Shown here piece after piece: positions 10,571-20,849 of a DNA stretch of 64,000 nt. Made by a program: the position numbers and the translations under genes. Positions within the stretch are counted from its first letter, which is position 1. Each line of letters begins with the position of its first letter. The notes beneath the pieces are model-generated. The model had not been told where the DNA came from, did not search any database, and saw only the letters and a program-made list of their open reading frames with translations. The DNA is from Distichodus sexfasciatus (lineage: Eukaryota > Chordata > Actinopteri > Characiformes > Distichodontidae). The stretch spans positions 4,314,912 through 4,378,911 of the forward strand of contig JAVGVS010000019.1 in NCBI GenBank assembly GCA_032718565.1, in the 5' to 3' direction.

Positions 10571-12310
10571 TTTTTTCTCACTTGTCCCATTAGGGGCTTC
10601 ATAGGGACCCAACCAGAGAAGAAGTCTATGTGGTATTCTTTTTTTTTTTTTCTTTGACCTTTTATATTCGGTAAATTATTTAGCAATTAATTATTAATGC
10701 TTCTTTGTCATTCAGTTACACGCAGTTTCCTGTTTTTATTAGCACTTTTCCAGTGGACCGCCATGAAAGGGGAAAACACATTTCTCATAATCCGCTCTCA
10801 ATCACAGAAAAATCACTTGCTTTTATATAGAGTTAGATTTTAAGGAATGTTGCTATCTGGTTTGAGCTTTTGGCTCATGACGTACCATATTGCAACACAG
10901 AGCAGGTCAGAGGTTATTAGCTAAAATTAGATGATGCGCAGAAAGTTTTATTAAAGTTTTAAAGTCGTCCAGCCAGCCAGGATGACCAACTCAGTACCTA
11001 ATAAAACACATCATAACTATAAAGTGGTGCTAGGTTGCTAGGCTCATTACCAGGCTAACGTTTCGCAACCTCCTAGAAATAAAGTATGGGGAAGAAAAAT
11101 CATGTTTTGGGTTAAAAGTGGCTACACGTTTACTTCTGAAATTACAAGCAGTAATAGAAGCATGAGGCAGTGGCTCCACTTGGCTACTTAGAAGTTCTTG
11201 CACGTACTAGTCGCATTAGGAATTTCGTCCCGTCCTAAGGTTTTAGTTGAAGGAACGTGAGGTTAACGAGTAGAGAATGTTTCATACACTACTAATTTAT
11301 TTGTCTCTCAGTTCTCTGTCAAAATAAAGTTAGTAAAATTAAGGAAAGTAGATTAGGTTCTCAATGTGACATGTTGAGAAACTGTAAATCGGACAGATAT
11401 TAACTTTTTCCAGTTTTTTTTTAAATTATTAATATTAATGATGAGATTCTGTAATAATAATGAGTAATTGTTACAATATATTATCTTTGCATTGTAGCGA
11501 TCTTCCAGGCTGATTAAATTTTATTTCCTTGAATATCTCCTAGTTCTAAGCCTGTGTTAAGTTATTTAAAAAGATGAAAGAAAAAAATATAATTAACACC
11601 AATTATCCACTCACTCCAAAGTGCTATTGATCGTTTCTGGTATTGAAACAGAACTGATTTATCTTTACTTGTGAGTGACAAATGTAAAATTGCCTAACAA
11701 TTTAAGGAGGCTTTAAAAACGAGAAGAATACAAAACCCACATCATTAAAATTGCTCAAATGTCTCACACTGCAATTAGAGATTCTGAAATCTCCAGTCGG
11801 CTCTTTTGTGATGTAACACTGATTAAACGGATGCAACCTTGTCTGTTAAAGTGAACAAAAACACACCACAAAGTGAAAAAATGGTGACCAACATGGACTG
11901 AAGGATTTGGGGTTTTTTTTGCTATGGGGTATTTTTGTGTCACTCTGCTTACTGTTTGTCAATCCTACTGCACTCTTCCCAAATACAGGTTGGCTCACAA
12001 CAGATGAAGTGAATGCACAACTGTCTTCAGCTTCTTTTTTTATTCCATACCAACAGAATGTGTTTTCTGATTGTTTTCTGGTGTCTCCTTTTGCGCTCAA
12101 ATGAAAAATGTGTTACATTACTTGTGTTCAGTAAAAAAAATGGAATATGAATCTTGTGTTCTCGGGTAACTATTTTTTTATTTGAGTGCAAAATGAAAAT
12201 GCAGTATTTAGCGTTAATTGTAAAAGTGCATTTTAAGGTCCTCTTGGTCCAAGCACAAGATTTGCTTCATTACATTTTTAAGTAAAATATTTTGTACACA
12301 TTCAAGACAT
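10570..12310. other. Intergenic, no gene seen
   Basis: AT-rich unique-looking sequence with a T-run at 10641-10652. Short ORFs on both strands lack any recognisable domain or splice context. No RNA gene recognised. Confidence 0.6.
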
Positions 12311-12314
12311 ATGA

Positions 12315-12495
12315 GTGTGGGTGGTAGTGGTATAGTGGTGGGATACTTGCCTATGGTTGAAAAGATCATATGTTCAAATCCAGCTCTATCCTACCACCAG
12401 AAATACCACTTTACCAAACCCTGAGCAAGACCCTTAACCTAAAGTTGCTTCAGGGAGACTGCTCCTGTAATTAGGAAACACAAATCTGGGCCATT
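12315..12495 (+). repeat. tRNA-derived SINE with A and B boxes
   Basis: The head GGTAGTGGTATAGTGGTGGGA resembles a polymerase III A box and GTTCAAATCC a B box, followed by the shared body CTGAGCAAGACCCTTAACCT. It is the same family as the copy at 33680-33890. Confidence 0.7.
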
Positions 12496-12559
12496 GTGGA
12501 TTAAAAAGAAATAGAGCGGGCGGTGGGGGGAGGTGTAAAATTTCAGAGAAACAACTCAG

Positions 12560-12715
12560 CCATTTCGGGATTTAAGTTAAAGGTCGGATATTCTCTGAGA
12601 TCATAAAGTCGCACTTAGCTCCACACAGAAAGGCCCTACGGCCGACCCCGGGAACGAACCCAGGAGCTTCTCGCTGTGAGACAGCGCTAACCACTGTGCC
12701 ACCGTGCCGCCCTCA
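12560..12715 (-). repeat. SINE of the GGCGGCAC...-type, reverse orientation, truncated
   Basis: The reverse complement starts GAGGGCGGCACGGTGGCACAG with GGTTAGCGCTGTCTCACAGCG and GGGTTCGTTCCCGGGGTC, matching the full copy at 25357-25705. Only the head portion is present. Confidence 0.7.
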
Positions 12716-12744
12716 ATCAGCAGTCATAAAACTTTGGACAAATT

Positions 12745-13035
12745 ACACAGATGAAGCAAATTCCCTCAAAATTACACTCATGAAAATATTATTTGAAAGA
12801 AATACTTTAAAAAAACTTAAAACTTTAAACTTACAAACTCTACATTACATTAAGTTAATTGACGAGCAGATAAAATAAACATATGTGCAGCTTCATGCCT
12901 TATTTTATTTGGCCGACATGAAGAAACACCACAAACTTTGTTTACTCTTGTTGTCAGCCAGATAAAATGACACAGGCAGCAGCACTGCTTTTTTCCCTTA
13001 TCTTTGGTGTTCGATTAACTTAAAGCAACAACAAA
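12745..13035 (+). repeat. Segmental duplicate of 25055-25315
   Basis: Collinear similarity: ATTACACTCATGAAAATAT with ATTACACCCATGAAAATAT, GACACAGGCAGCAGCAC in both, and CCTTATCTTTGGTGTT in both. The partner lies upstream of the intact deaminase gene at 26.5-28.2 kb, while this copy lies upstream of the deaminase pseudogene at 14.3 kb. Confidence 0.7.
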
Positions 13036-14262
13036 TCCTAGGTAAAATGAATTAATTACAGTCATCTGATTTTAAAAAAAAAATGAAAAATCTGATTATC
13101 TACTATACTATTATGACAGACAGACAAATAATGAGTATAAATAATAAGAATAATGAGTTTTTAAGTTTAATTGTATTTAGTTTTGCTAAATTATATTTCC
13201 ATAGGTGTCATTTTGAAATAATTTGGTTTGTCTGTATGTCCTCTTTAGTTGTAAACTAAAGTTTACACTTTAGTTGGCTCTTTATTCAGAAATCCTAACA
13301 TGTTTTCATTCACCAGTCATTTGACGTCAGGAACCAAATTAAAATAATCACAGATTGATTATGACTACAGAAATTTCTTCTGATTTCTGTGCAGCGATTT
13401 ATATTTGGGCTGAACTTGTTTGACACAAAACACTGAATTCCAGCATAGGCAGCAAAAGACAATGGGCTTTTATATTATTATATGCGGTTCAGAGGTTCAT
13501 CTGGAGTTAAAAAGAAATAATCTGCTTTGTGACTGACCATATATATCTGCTTATTAAGTATGTCATGTTAAATACATGTCACATCCAGGAACGAAACCTT
13601 TGTGGGGAAATTGTGGTGTTTGTGCTTTTCCAAGAAAAGGTATTTCGACAGCTCAATGTAAAAGCAAAACTAGCCAAAGCAGAAATAAACGCTTGTTCTG
13701 CTGAACCTGCACAAACTCATTGCCTACATTGCATATTACAGACAAAAACATTGTTTGGCTGCCTTAACCCCAAGTTGCTCCAAGGAGACAGTCCTTAATT
13801 AAGACGTGAAAATAATTTGGATTAGAGTTTATGAGCGATGCCATGAAAGTAAATGTTTTATTATTAGTCACACGTTTTTAATATATTTTTTCCTGTAATT
13901 TCAGGAAGATAAGCATAATCTACATCACTATGTTTAATATTCATATAAAGTCCTGCACCATGATGTAAATCCTTTTGACATTCATACAAATTTAGCTATT
14001 GCCATGAAATGAGTGCTTGTTTGAATGCCAAACTGTTCACCAGCTGGATCTAACCAATGTGCAATAGGAAGTTATTTCTGGACAAAAAAGTGAAAACTTG
14101 ATGGGAAATGACAACACTGGAAATAGGTCAAGATGCAGAAGGTGCACATACGTTGACTAGTTTAAGTACAAATAAAAAAAGTGCTGTGTTATAAAGCATA
14201 AGTGAAGCAAAAACATTAAAGGTTTGTATTGTGTTCGGTGGTAGTGCTGGATTACATTCTTC
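13035..14262. other. Intergenic, diverged flank of the deaminase pseudogene
   Basis: Patches resemble 25.8-26.2 kb (for example TTATATTTCCATRRRT; ATCCAGKAAYGAAAC followed by GGGGAAATT), suggesting a longer duplicated block that has decayed. A short SINE body fragment (CCTTAACCCCAAGTTGCTCC) lies at 13763-13782. No intact exon was found. Confidence 0.45.
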
Positions 14263-14530
14263 TTGAGTCCAGGGTTAGAGGTTCATGTAAATGTTTCCCC
14301 CCAAAAATGTGACCTTGTCAGTATTAATTGTATTATTTTCCACATAATACTGACTGGCTGCTTCGCACGTGATTATGACCTGCTGATCGAGGAGTTGCTG
14401 GTTAGAGATAAAAATTCGTACATATTTAACTCCCTCTGTGTGAACACCATCTCAACCCCAAAAACAAATTATATACGGCTTCATATCAGGGAAAGCAATA
14501 TCAAAACAATCGTTGTCATCATCATCATTG
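14263..14530 (+). pseudogene. Decayed SNAD-type deaminase pseudogene (exon 3 remnant)
   Basis: An open frame preserves three collinear blocks of the gene at 26.5-28.2 kb. HVNVSPQKC aligns with AINVPAAKC. YDLLIEELLVRDKN...FNSLCVNTISTPK aligns with YDPLMKELMDKDPN...FNSPCVNTCSTPN. ESNIKTIVVI aligns with ERNIKTINGLVPI. The section containing the HxE motif is deleted, and the PCxxC motif has become LCVNTI, so Pro and the second Cys are lost. The C-terminal cysteine module is replaced by a triplet repeat. No signal-peptide exon was found. It cannot be a catalytic deaminase. Confidence 0.75.
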
Positions 14531-14553
14531 AGAACAACAACAACAACAACAAC

Positions 14554-14585
<32 letters not shown>

Positions 14586-14592
14586 TAGTCTT
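14529..14592 (+). repeat. AAC/AAT trinucleotide microsatellite
   Basis: About 20 tandem triplets, first ACA-type then ATA-type, directly following the pseudogene remnant. Confidence 0.95.
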
Positions 14593-14885
14593 AATTTGTA
14601 TTGCACCTTTCATAAATAAAATGAAGTCAGAATTCCTTTAAACCAAGAATAAAATCACAGGAAACAACAATTACAGTAAGACAGACAAGAAAAATAAAAA
14701 TGATATAGTTACAAGAAACAGCTAAAAATAATAAACAGTAACAACAAACATTTAAATCATTTAAAAGGGGGAGAAGTAGAGATACAATAATTTAAAAATA
14801 CTAAATATTAAAAGCTAGACTGGTGACTAGATGACCTTTTAATTACTTTAGGTATTGCGTTCCAGACCATTTTCACGTAATGGCT

Positions 14886-15130
14886 TTAAAGTCAAAGTCA
14901 AAGTAAACTTTATTGTCATACAGAGAGACGAGACGACGTGGCTCCAGTTTTCACAGTGCAAATGACAAAGAACAAATAAGGCACATAGAGTAACAACATA
15001 TAAATAGAATATAAAATATACACTTTAAGCTAGAACTGGAGTATTAAATATAAACTTAGAAAACTAGAAAGTCAAACGAGAGACAATTAGGATGCAGTAT
15101 CTACAACTAGAGTCTTAGAATTGACTTTTA
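14886..15130 (-). repeat. Interspersed repeat with TCAAAGTCAAAGTAAACTTT end, copy 1
   Basis: The sequence TCAAAGTCAAAGTAAACTTT then ATTGTCAT and GAGACGACGTGGCTCCAG reappears in reverse complement at 61430-61690. An unclassified fish interspersed element. No ORF. Confidence 0.6.
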
Positions 15131-15438
15131 CACTGAGGTCAGTAATAGATTCAATATGAAAAATTCTATACAGACAGTCAATTAAAAAACAGTAAACTGC
15201 CTCTCCACTGTATTTATTGTTAATGTGTCAGAGAACCCTAGGAGGAGTGTAGATAGTTAAATCAATGACAAAGTGCCATTCTTGGTTGCAATATAGAGTT
15301 AACAATCGAATTAATGCTGTAAAAGCATCAACAGACAAAAGCCCCGAAAATACTCTGCTGGTGCTCAGGTTCATGCCTCTCAGTTGTACACCTAACTTGA
15401 CAAGAGCCCCTTTTACAGGAGGGTTGTTCATCATCTAT

Positions 15439-15540
15439 AATTCAGATATACTGTATGTTGCAGTACGATCTGTACGATGTTCCACTGGAAGTATTCTGAG
15501 AATTTTTGCTAAATAAAATCACCATATATCAGACAATTCC
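15439..15540 (-). repeat. LTR fragment, direct repeat of 21552-21652
   Basis: About 100 bases (starting ATTCAGATATACTGTATGTT and ending CAGACAATTCCTG) are shared nearly base for base with 21552-21652 in the same orientation. They bracket the provirus. Confidence 0.85.
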
Positions 15541-15771
15541 TGTATAACTCCTCAATGCAAAGCACAAAGGAGATACTGTATTATTAATAGAATCGGGTTC
15601 AACTGCCAGCTATCCCTGCAAATGTTTCAGAAATGATAAAGTCTCTGCAGAGTGCAAATTCTCTCTCCCACCTCTTCCCTTAGGTCTTCTGACTCAGACT
15701 AGCTCTCTGTCGAACGCCTCCTGTTTAAACAGTAATACTTTGTTAAATTAATAAACTTTTTTAGTTTATTG
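15541..15771 (+). repeat. LTR fragment inverted relative to 21170-21400
   Basis: The order of CTCCTCAATGCAAAGCACAA, ATGATAAAGTCTCTGCAGAG, CTCTTCCCTTAGGTCTTCTG and CAGTAATACTTTGTTAA is the reverse complement of the right LTR block. The adjoining 100 bases at 15439-15540 are not inverted, so the left LTR is rearranged. Confidence 0.8.
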
Positions 15772-15836
15772 TTTAAGTTTATATTTAACAAAAGAGTATT
15801 ACTGTTTAAACAGAAATAGTCTGAGTCAGAAGACCT
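15682..15836. repeat. Large imperfect palindrome at the left LTR junction
   Basis: AGGTCTTCTGACTCAGACTA (15682-15701) is matched by its reverse complement at 15817-15836. The inner arms (CTGTTTAAACAGTAATAC and GTATTACTGTTTAAACAG) continue the pairing toward an axis near 15772. The left arm has an extra stretch of about 19 bases. Confidence 0.9.
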
Positions 15837-15881
15837 AGAAAAATGAAAATACTCTACTATCTTCAAACTTGACTTGAACGA

Positions 15882-16121
15882 TTAGTTTATGCAGGACCTG
15901 CGGACACCATTAGCAAGCTCAGGTCGCATTTGATTGAGAAGGATGTTCTTTAACATTTGTTCAGGGGACGACAACACTGCTCCGCTCAGATTCAAGTCCA
16001 GTCCAGTGCAAGACACAAAAACAGCAGTGAGGCGAGTGAGGAAATCATTCACAAGCTCACCTTTCTGTTGCTTGATGGCAGCGACAGTTGAGAAGTCAGC
16101 GTCAAGAGGGCATACTTGCAA
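15882..16121 (-). pseudogene. ERV gag capsid-like fragment, out of order
   Basis: A 79-codon open stretch has retroviral capsid-like features: an LVNDFLTRLTAVF helix followed by PEQMLKNILLNQMRPEL. It lies downstream of the pol fragments instead of inside gag, so the provirus has been rearranged. It is non-functional. Confidence 0.6.
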
Positions 16122-16265
16122 GCGCCTGAGTCTTCATTTAGTCGATCATTTCTTTCTATGCAGGTTTATTTTCTTCATGTGACCATTCTGGATTTATTAG
16201 TCTGACATTGTCTTTATTCTGGAAGGCAGGCCCGAAGGGGTGGCTTATGCCACAGTGGATAGTCA

Positions 16266-16481
16266 TCAACGCGTCAAAGTTCCAGGAGCAGTGGTCGATT
16301 CTTGAACCCATGTTTTCAGCTTTTGGCCAAACCTTTTGTCCACCCCAATGCATCCTAAGCCATGAGGGCAGGGGCAGGAGAACGCGCGGTTCAAGTTCAC
16401 AAAGGCTTTTTCACAAGATTCAGACCAAAACAGGGTGTTGGGTTTGTCCTTGCGCAGCATTTCGCGCAGAGGCTGTTCCAC
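16266..16481 (-). pseudogene. ERV pol fragment (end of reverse transcriptase / connection region)
   Basis: The open stretch EQPLREMLRKDKPNTLFW followed by CEKAFVNLNRAF matches the region just after the reverse transcriptase palm in retroviral and gypsy-type pol proteins. The frame then loses similarity. The insertion at 16527-17300 splits it from the palm fragment. Confidence 0.65.
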
Positions 16482-16510
16482 AAGGGAGTAGTCTGTGATA
16501 AAACTACGGC

Positions 16511-17316
16511 AGTAGCCAGTCTTGCCCCTCCCCCGTTTTAAAGGATCTTCGGGCCCAGGGACCGGACTGCCCTGGGGTGGGCGGCCCCCGGCGGAGCCTG
16601 CGGACCTGTCGCGCGGCCTGGGCGTCTGCGCTGCGACTGCTGGATGACCCTCCGGGCTCTCCTCTGCCTGTTTCTGGGAGGAGTACCTCAGACTTCTCAG
16701 TGGTCATTTCTCCTGGGGGTCCGGCCCTGGAGACCTCCAGTCTAGTCCCGGGTCCCTCGTGTCTGCTCCATGTGCCTTGGTCGGGACTGAGGTTCCCCCA
16801 GCACTATTAAAACATTTCTGCATGGAGGGAACCTTATGAATTCAAAGCTCACACACAGGTGTGGACACAAGCACCCACATTGGTGAAAAAACAGGTGCTC
16901 ACAGATACACACTGTCTTGATCTGCTGTCCCTTCAAAATATATTCTGTAATATTTATGTCGCTGTAGTAACATTTAGTAATTTACTGCAATTCATGCAGA
17001 TGTTGGTTGTTGCTGCAATTTCTCTGCTGTTGTGTCTCCTGTGTTCTATTTTTGTCCTTGTGAGTATGGAAGCAGAATATCCTTTTTTTTTTTTTTCTCC
17101 CCTCTCTACACTTCTTTTCCTTTCTTTTCTTTCTCTTTCTTTTTCCTTCTTCTCCCTTCCTTTTCTTCTTCTCTCCCCCTCTGTTGCCTCTCTTTTTCAA
17201 CATATTTATCCTGTTTAAGAAATATTTTAATTAATTGGAAAAATAAATAAATGAATAAGTTATTTACTCGAAGGGGGTGGTGTGAGGATCAACAAAAAAA
17301 AGTAGCCAGTCATGCC
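16511..17316 (+). mobile_element. Retroposed insertion in the ERV pol region, with 16-bp target duplication
   Basis: AGTAGCCAGTCTTGCC (16511-16526) and AGTAGCCAGTCATGCC (17301-17316) flank 774 bases. The inserted DNA begins GC-rich (16527-16800), passes through a long pyrimidine tract (17082-17180) and ends in AACAAAAAAA just before the second repeat. Flanking duplication plus an A-tail is the signature of target-primed retroposition, oriented plus. The source family is not recognised; a 5'-truncated LINE or a retroposed transcript are both possible. Confidence 0.75.
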
Positions 17317-17332
17317 AGGAAGGCCAATTGTT

Positions 17333-17760
17333 TCACAGTTCTGGGTTTTTGGGTATTGATACAACAGAAGCGATTTGTTTGTCAGACAGCTTTTTTCCTT
17401 TCCTGGAGATAACGTGGCCAAGAAAAATCACAGACTCACATACAAACTGCAATTTAGTCAGAGAGGCCTTGTGACCTTCAGCTGCTAAATGTTTCAATAG
17501 TGCTATCGTGTCCTGAGAGCATGCCTCTTCCATATCAGAAGCCAGCAAAATGTCATCCCACGCGTGCCACTGGCAAGTGCTGCCACCTGGGAGAAACAAG
17601 AGAGAAAATTAGAGTCATAGCGGGTTGGCCTGAATTGAAAGGATTCACAGTAACCTTAGCTGGCCGGTGAATGTGTAAGGTTTACCATCAAACTCAAATG
17701 CAAACCAAAATTGTGAATCAGGGTGCACTGGCACACTAGAAAAAAGCGTTAGCCCGTCAA
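17333..17760 (-). pseudogene. ERV reverse transcriptase fragment
   Basis: Retroviral-type reverse transcriptase, once copying viral RNA into DNA. One reading frame contains PVHPDSQFWFAFEFDGKPYT. A second, shifted frame contains WDDILLAS (catalytic xxDD palm motif, the usual Tyr-Val replaced), then TIALLKHLAAEGHKASLTKL and FLGHVISRKGKKLS. The frames are offset and interrupted, so it is dead. Confidence 0.75.
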
Positions 17761-19220
17761 TGACAGAGAAAAGTTTTAGCGTGGTAGGAATTTGGGACAG
17801 AATTGTGTATGGGTTTTTGCTGGACTCGTGCCTGAACAGCTACATTTACAACACCGTCTTGAACAAAGCATTCAATGGAATTCAGCCTTGTCCTGATCTT
17901 TTCACAGGAAATGGGGTGTCTTTGGGGAGTCAAGGACAGTCAATTATGACTCCTTTGCAGTTTCAAGCCTCAAAAACAGAATGCCTGAAACCAATTGTGA
18001 GCCTCAAGGATACTAGGAGCCTACAGGGGCGCTCAGGACCCTTTGGGTAATCACTACAGGTGGGCAATTTTAATCAGTCCCGTCGTTTTTGTCCTTAGCC
18101 CACAACAGGCTAGGAGGGACTTCAATGTCCCGAGAATCGTCAGAGATGTGATGCTAGCAAAACACCCGTCATTTTACCTACGTGGTGGGGCCGTGTCATA
18201 TAAAAGTACTGTCTGATCAACCTTCACCTTTACCCCAACAAACGGTCATCTCTGTGCACGAGTCGGTCGTACCAACTCCTACAAGAGCCCGTCTTTTCGA
18301 CATGTTGAGACACCCGTTCCCACCCTGTTATTTTACTAACATGGGCTACCCATGGTCCACTATCCTTCCATTCATCAATTTCAGGCTTCACTACCGAGAT
18401 GTGAGGATGTACCAACTTAAACTGTCTGGAAAAGGCCGCATTGAGCAGGTCTCACGCTCAGGACAGCACTTGATATGCGTGTGTAATAGAGCATACCTAA
18501 GGTGATGACATCACCAGGCACAAAGGGTAGATTCCATGCCCAATCATAACATTCATCGTGTAGATGTATTTTCGGCCGTGATGTGCAGAGAGCGATGGCG
18601 GGGCGACATTTGGAGCCATCAGATTATCAAATGAGTCGATGCGGTGTTTACAATAGACTGAGCAATTTCAGTTCCGCCAGATGCAAACTTTTTGCAATAG
18701 CGAGAACAGTGTTGAAATCAATCATGTCACTGCTCCTCACCGCCAAATCAAATTGGGTACGTCTCGTGTGTACATTGTAGCGATCACCCCGTCGGGGCCG
18801 CTGGTAATTTTGACCTTTAATTTACACATTAAATCTCGTCCCAATAGATTGATTGGGCATGTTTCACTCCATAAGAAAGCATGACGAACATTTACATTGT
18901 TTATATTTTACATCTCTAGCGGACGGGTGTGGCTCTCGGGTGTTGGAACCGAAAGGGCTCAGGGAAAAGAACATGTTTGCCTGATAATGGTGGAGGAATG
19001 GGCAATGAAGAGAAGTTAAAAAGCTGACAGTAGCTCTAGGTCAACCATGAATGTAACCCGTTGTTCCTTGCACATTTTTAAATCGAGTGTAAGGCATGTC
19101 TGCATACTTCTTGTGCCCCTTCCATGCGTAGGTGTATGTTAGTGTCTGTGTGTGGTGTTGAGCTTATCTGCTTCCTGTAGCGTCGCTGCTGCCTAGGGTC
19201 GCCAGCCCGTTCCTCCACCA
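17761..19220 (-). other. ERV internal region, no intact frame
   Basis: Between the gag and reverse transcriptase remnants. A protease and the N-terminal part of reverse transcriptase would be expected here, but stops and shifts prevent a confident domain call. Confidence 0.5.
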
Positions 19221-19227
19221 CGCCCCC

Positions 19228-20402
19228 CTAATCGTGATGATTCTCGTCGTGTTGGGAGTGTTGGTCTTGGTACTGGTCCCAATCGGGACGGCGCCGCTTC
19301 CTACCACGTCCTTGGAATCCACCACGCCCTCGGTAGCCACCATCTCGTCTAGGCTGTCTGCAGTCTTTGCTCAGTGACCATTTAAGCCCACAGTTGCCAG
19401 CAGACGTCAAATCGCGATTGCCTTTGCTGAAGTCATTTTGTCTTGACCCATGGTGAGCTTATGAGCCAGCGGCTCACCTGGTCCTCCTTGCTGACTATCT
19501 GGTTTTCGGAACAGTTCTAGGGCCCCCTTCGTGTCATCGTTGGACCAGGCCCTATGGACTAGGATTGGTCCGCTTGGACCTGCCACCTCTACCATGGGGG
19601 CACTTATTATGATCGGTTCATCTTCTTCGTCTGCTTTTGAGTCAGTCTTGACCTTACTTCTGGTAGCGTGTCTCTTACTTATGACGGATTTCTTGGCAGT
19701 GGGAGATTTTGTGCCAGCTATTGTGCCAGGTTTATTGTCTTCCATCTTCGTCAGGTCCTGTTTCTTCAACAGCTCCTCTTTCTTCCTCTTCTTCTTCTTG
19801 ATCAATACAGGTTGTTGCAGTCGTGGCGGTTGCTGTATTTGCTGTAGCGATTGCTGTAGCAGTTGTTGGAGTTGCTGTAGTCTTCTCGGGGGTGCGCAGT
19901 CAAGGTCAGGATCTGGTCTCCCGTGGCAGACAGGCCTGCGTGCTGGGGTTGGATATAAAGAAGTGGAAACAGAAGAAGAAAATGGGTTAGTGGGGTGTAA
20001 GTTGTGTTGTGTATGGGTGCAACTGGGTGGTGCAGCTGGTGCAGTGTCTGGCGGTGCAGTTGGTGATGGGTTTTGTGTTATGAGTTTCAGATTATTACTT
20101 GGTAATTCCTTTTGCATCTTTGCGCTCCCGACTAAGTGCCTCTTCCTTCCACATTCCACATACCGCAATGCAATTTTCACAAAAATCCACTTTCTTTTTC
20201 TTTACCTTTTCCCTTTCCTCGGTTACTGAGTGCATACTGTCGTTAAAATTTTTACAAAAAATGTTCCGCCATAAGGAAACCCATGTTTGTACATTTCGTA
20301 CAGAATTTCGGGGTTAACAACCCTGTCATATGGTCTTTTCATATAATCAAATTTGGGACCCTTCGGGTCAAACGAGACTGATTTACTTTGCTCCTTTCCC
20401 AT
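19228..20402 (-). pseudogene. ERV gag remnant
   Basis: Structural polyprotein remnant. An ATG at 20402 opens with MGKEQSK, a plausible N-myristoylated matrix start. A second frame (20180-19407) is Pro/Gln/Lys-rich and includes a basic KKKKRKKEELLKK patch. A third (19410-19228) has CGLKWSLSKDC, a partial CCHC nucleocapsid knuckle, followed by an Arg/Gly-rich tail. At least two frame shifts are needed to connect them. The capsid section is missing here and a capsid-like piece is found at 15882-16121. Confidence 0.65.
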
Positions 20403-20636
20403 TGTGCACTGCCCAGGAACTCCCGGCCCCGACTCTGCGACAGAGGAGTCAAGCGTCCTTGATCCTTGACCACGTGAAAGCGCCGTTTCACTGGTCCCCC
20501 GCTTCCACACGCAGCTAGTGCGTGGAGCGTAATGGTCAACCGACAACCGTTACACACGCAGAAATCGGCGGAATTCGTGAATGCAGCCCATAGGTTCCCT
20601 GAACTCACACCCTCCACCAAACATTGTCACTTTGGT

Positions 20637-20849
20637 TTAGGATTTATCTTTTTGCTTTTTCTGTCTAAAAAATATGCCAAAGGTGGGTTTCGGTTGTTTA
20701 TCTGAATCAGCCGTTTGTGTATTTAATTTACCTTTGGGCTTATCTAACAGTGGACGTCGTTCATCATCGCGCACAAATCCACATATCTCACATTTATTCA
20801 CGGTTGATTTATAACCAAATAATAAACAACCCGCGGCTTCCAGTTTCAA
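20637..20849 (-). other. Open frame in the ERV leader, unassigned
   Basis: A 70-codon frame with a CEIC pair lies between the candidate primer-binding site and the gag start. It may be leader or part of an accessory frame. No family was recognised. Confidence 0.3.

Noticed and set aside
12318..12420. Possible tRNA gene from A- and B-box-like words
   Set aside because: No cloverleaf closes; it belongs to a SINE family present several times in the window.
14529..14592. CRISPR-like regular array
   Set aside because: Simple triplet microsatellite without spacers; eukaryotic context.
16859..17218. Plus-strand Ser/Phe/Leu-rich frame over the pyrimidine tract
   Set aside because: Translation of a simple CT-rich repeat within the retroposed insert.
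19531..20229. Plus-strand 232-codon frame
   Set aside because: Antisense of the ERV gag remnant; its Cys/Leu-rich composition reflects Gln/Lys codons on the other strand.
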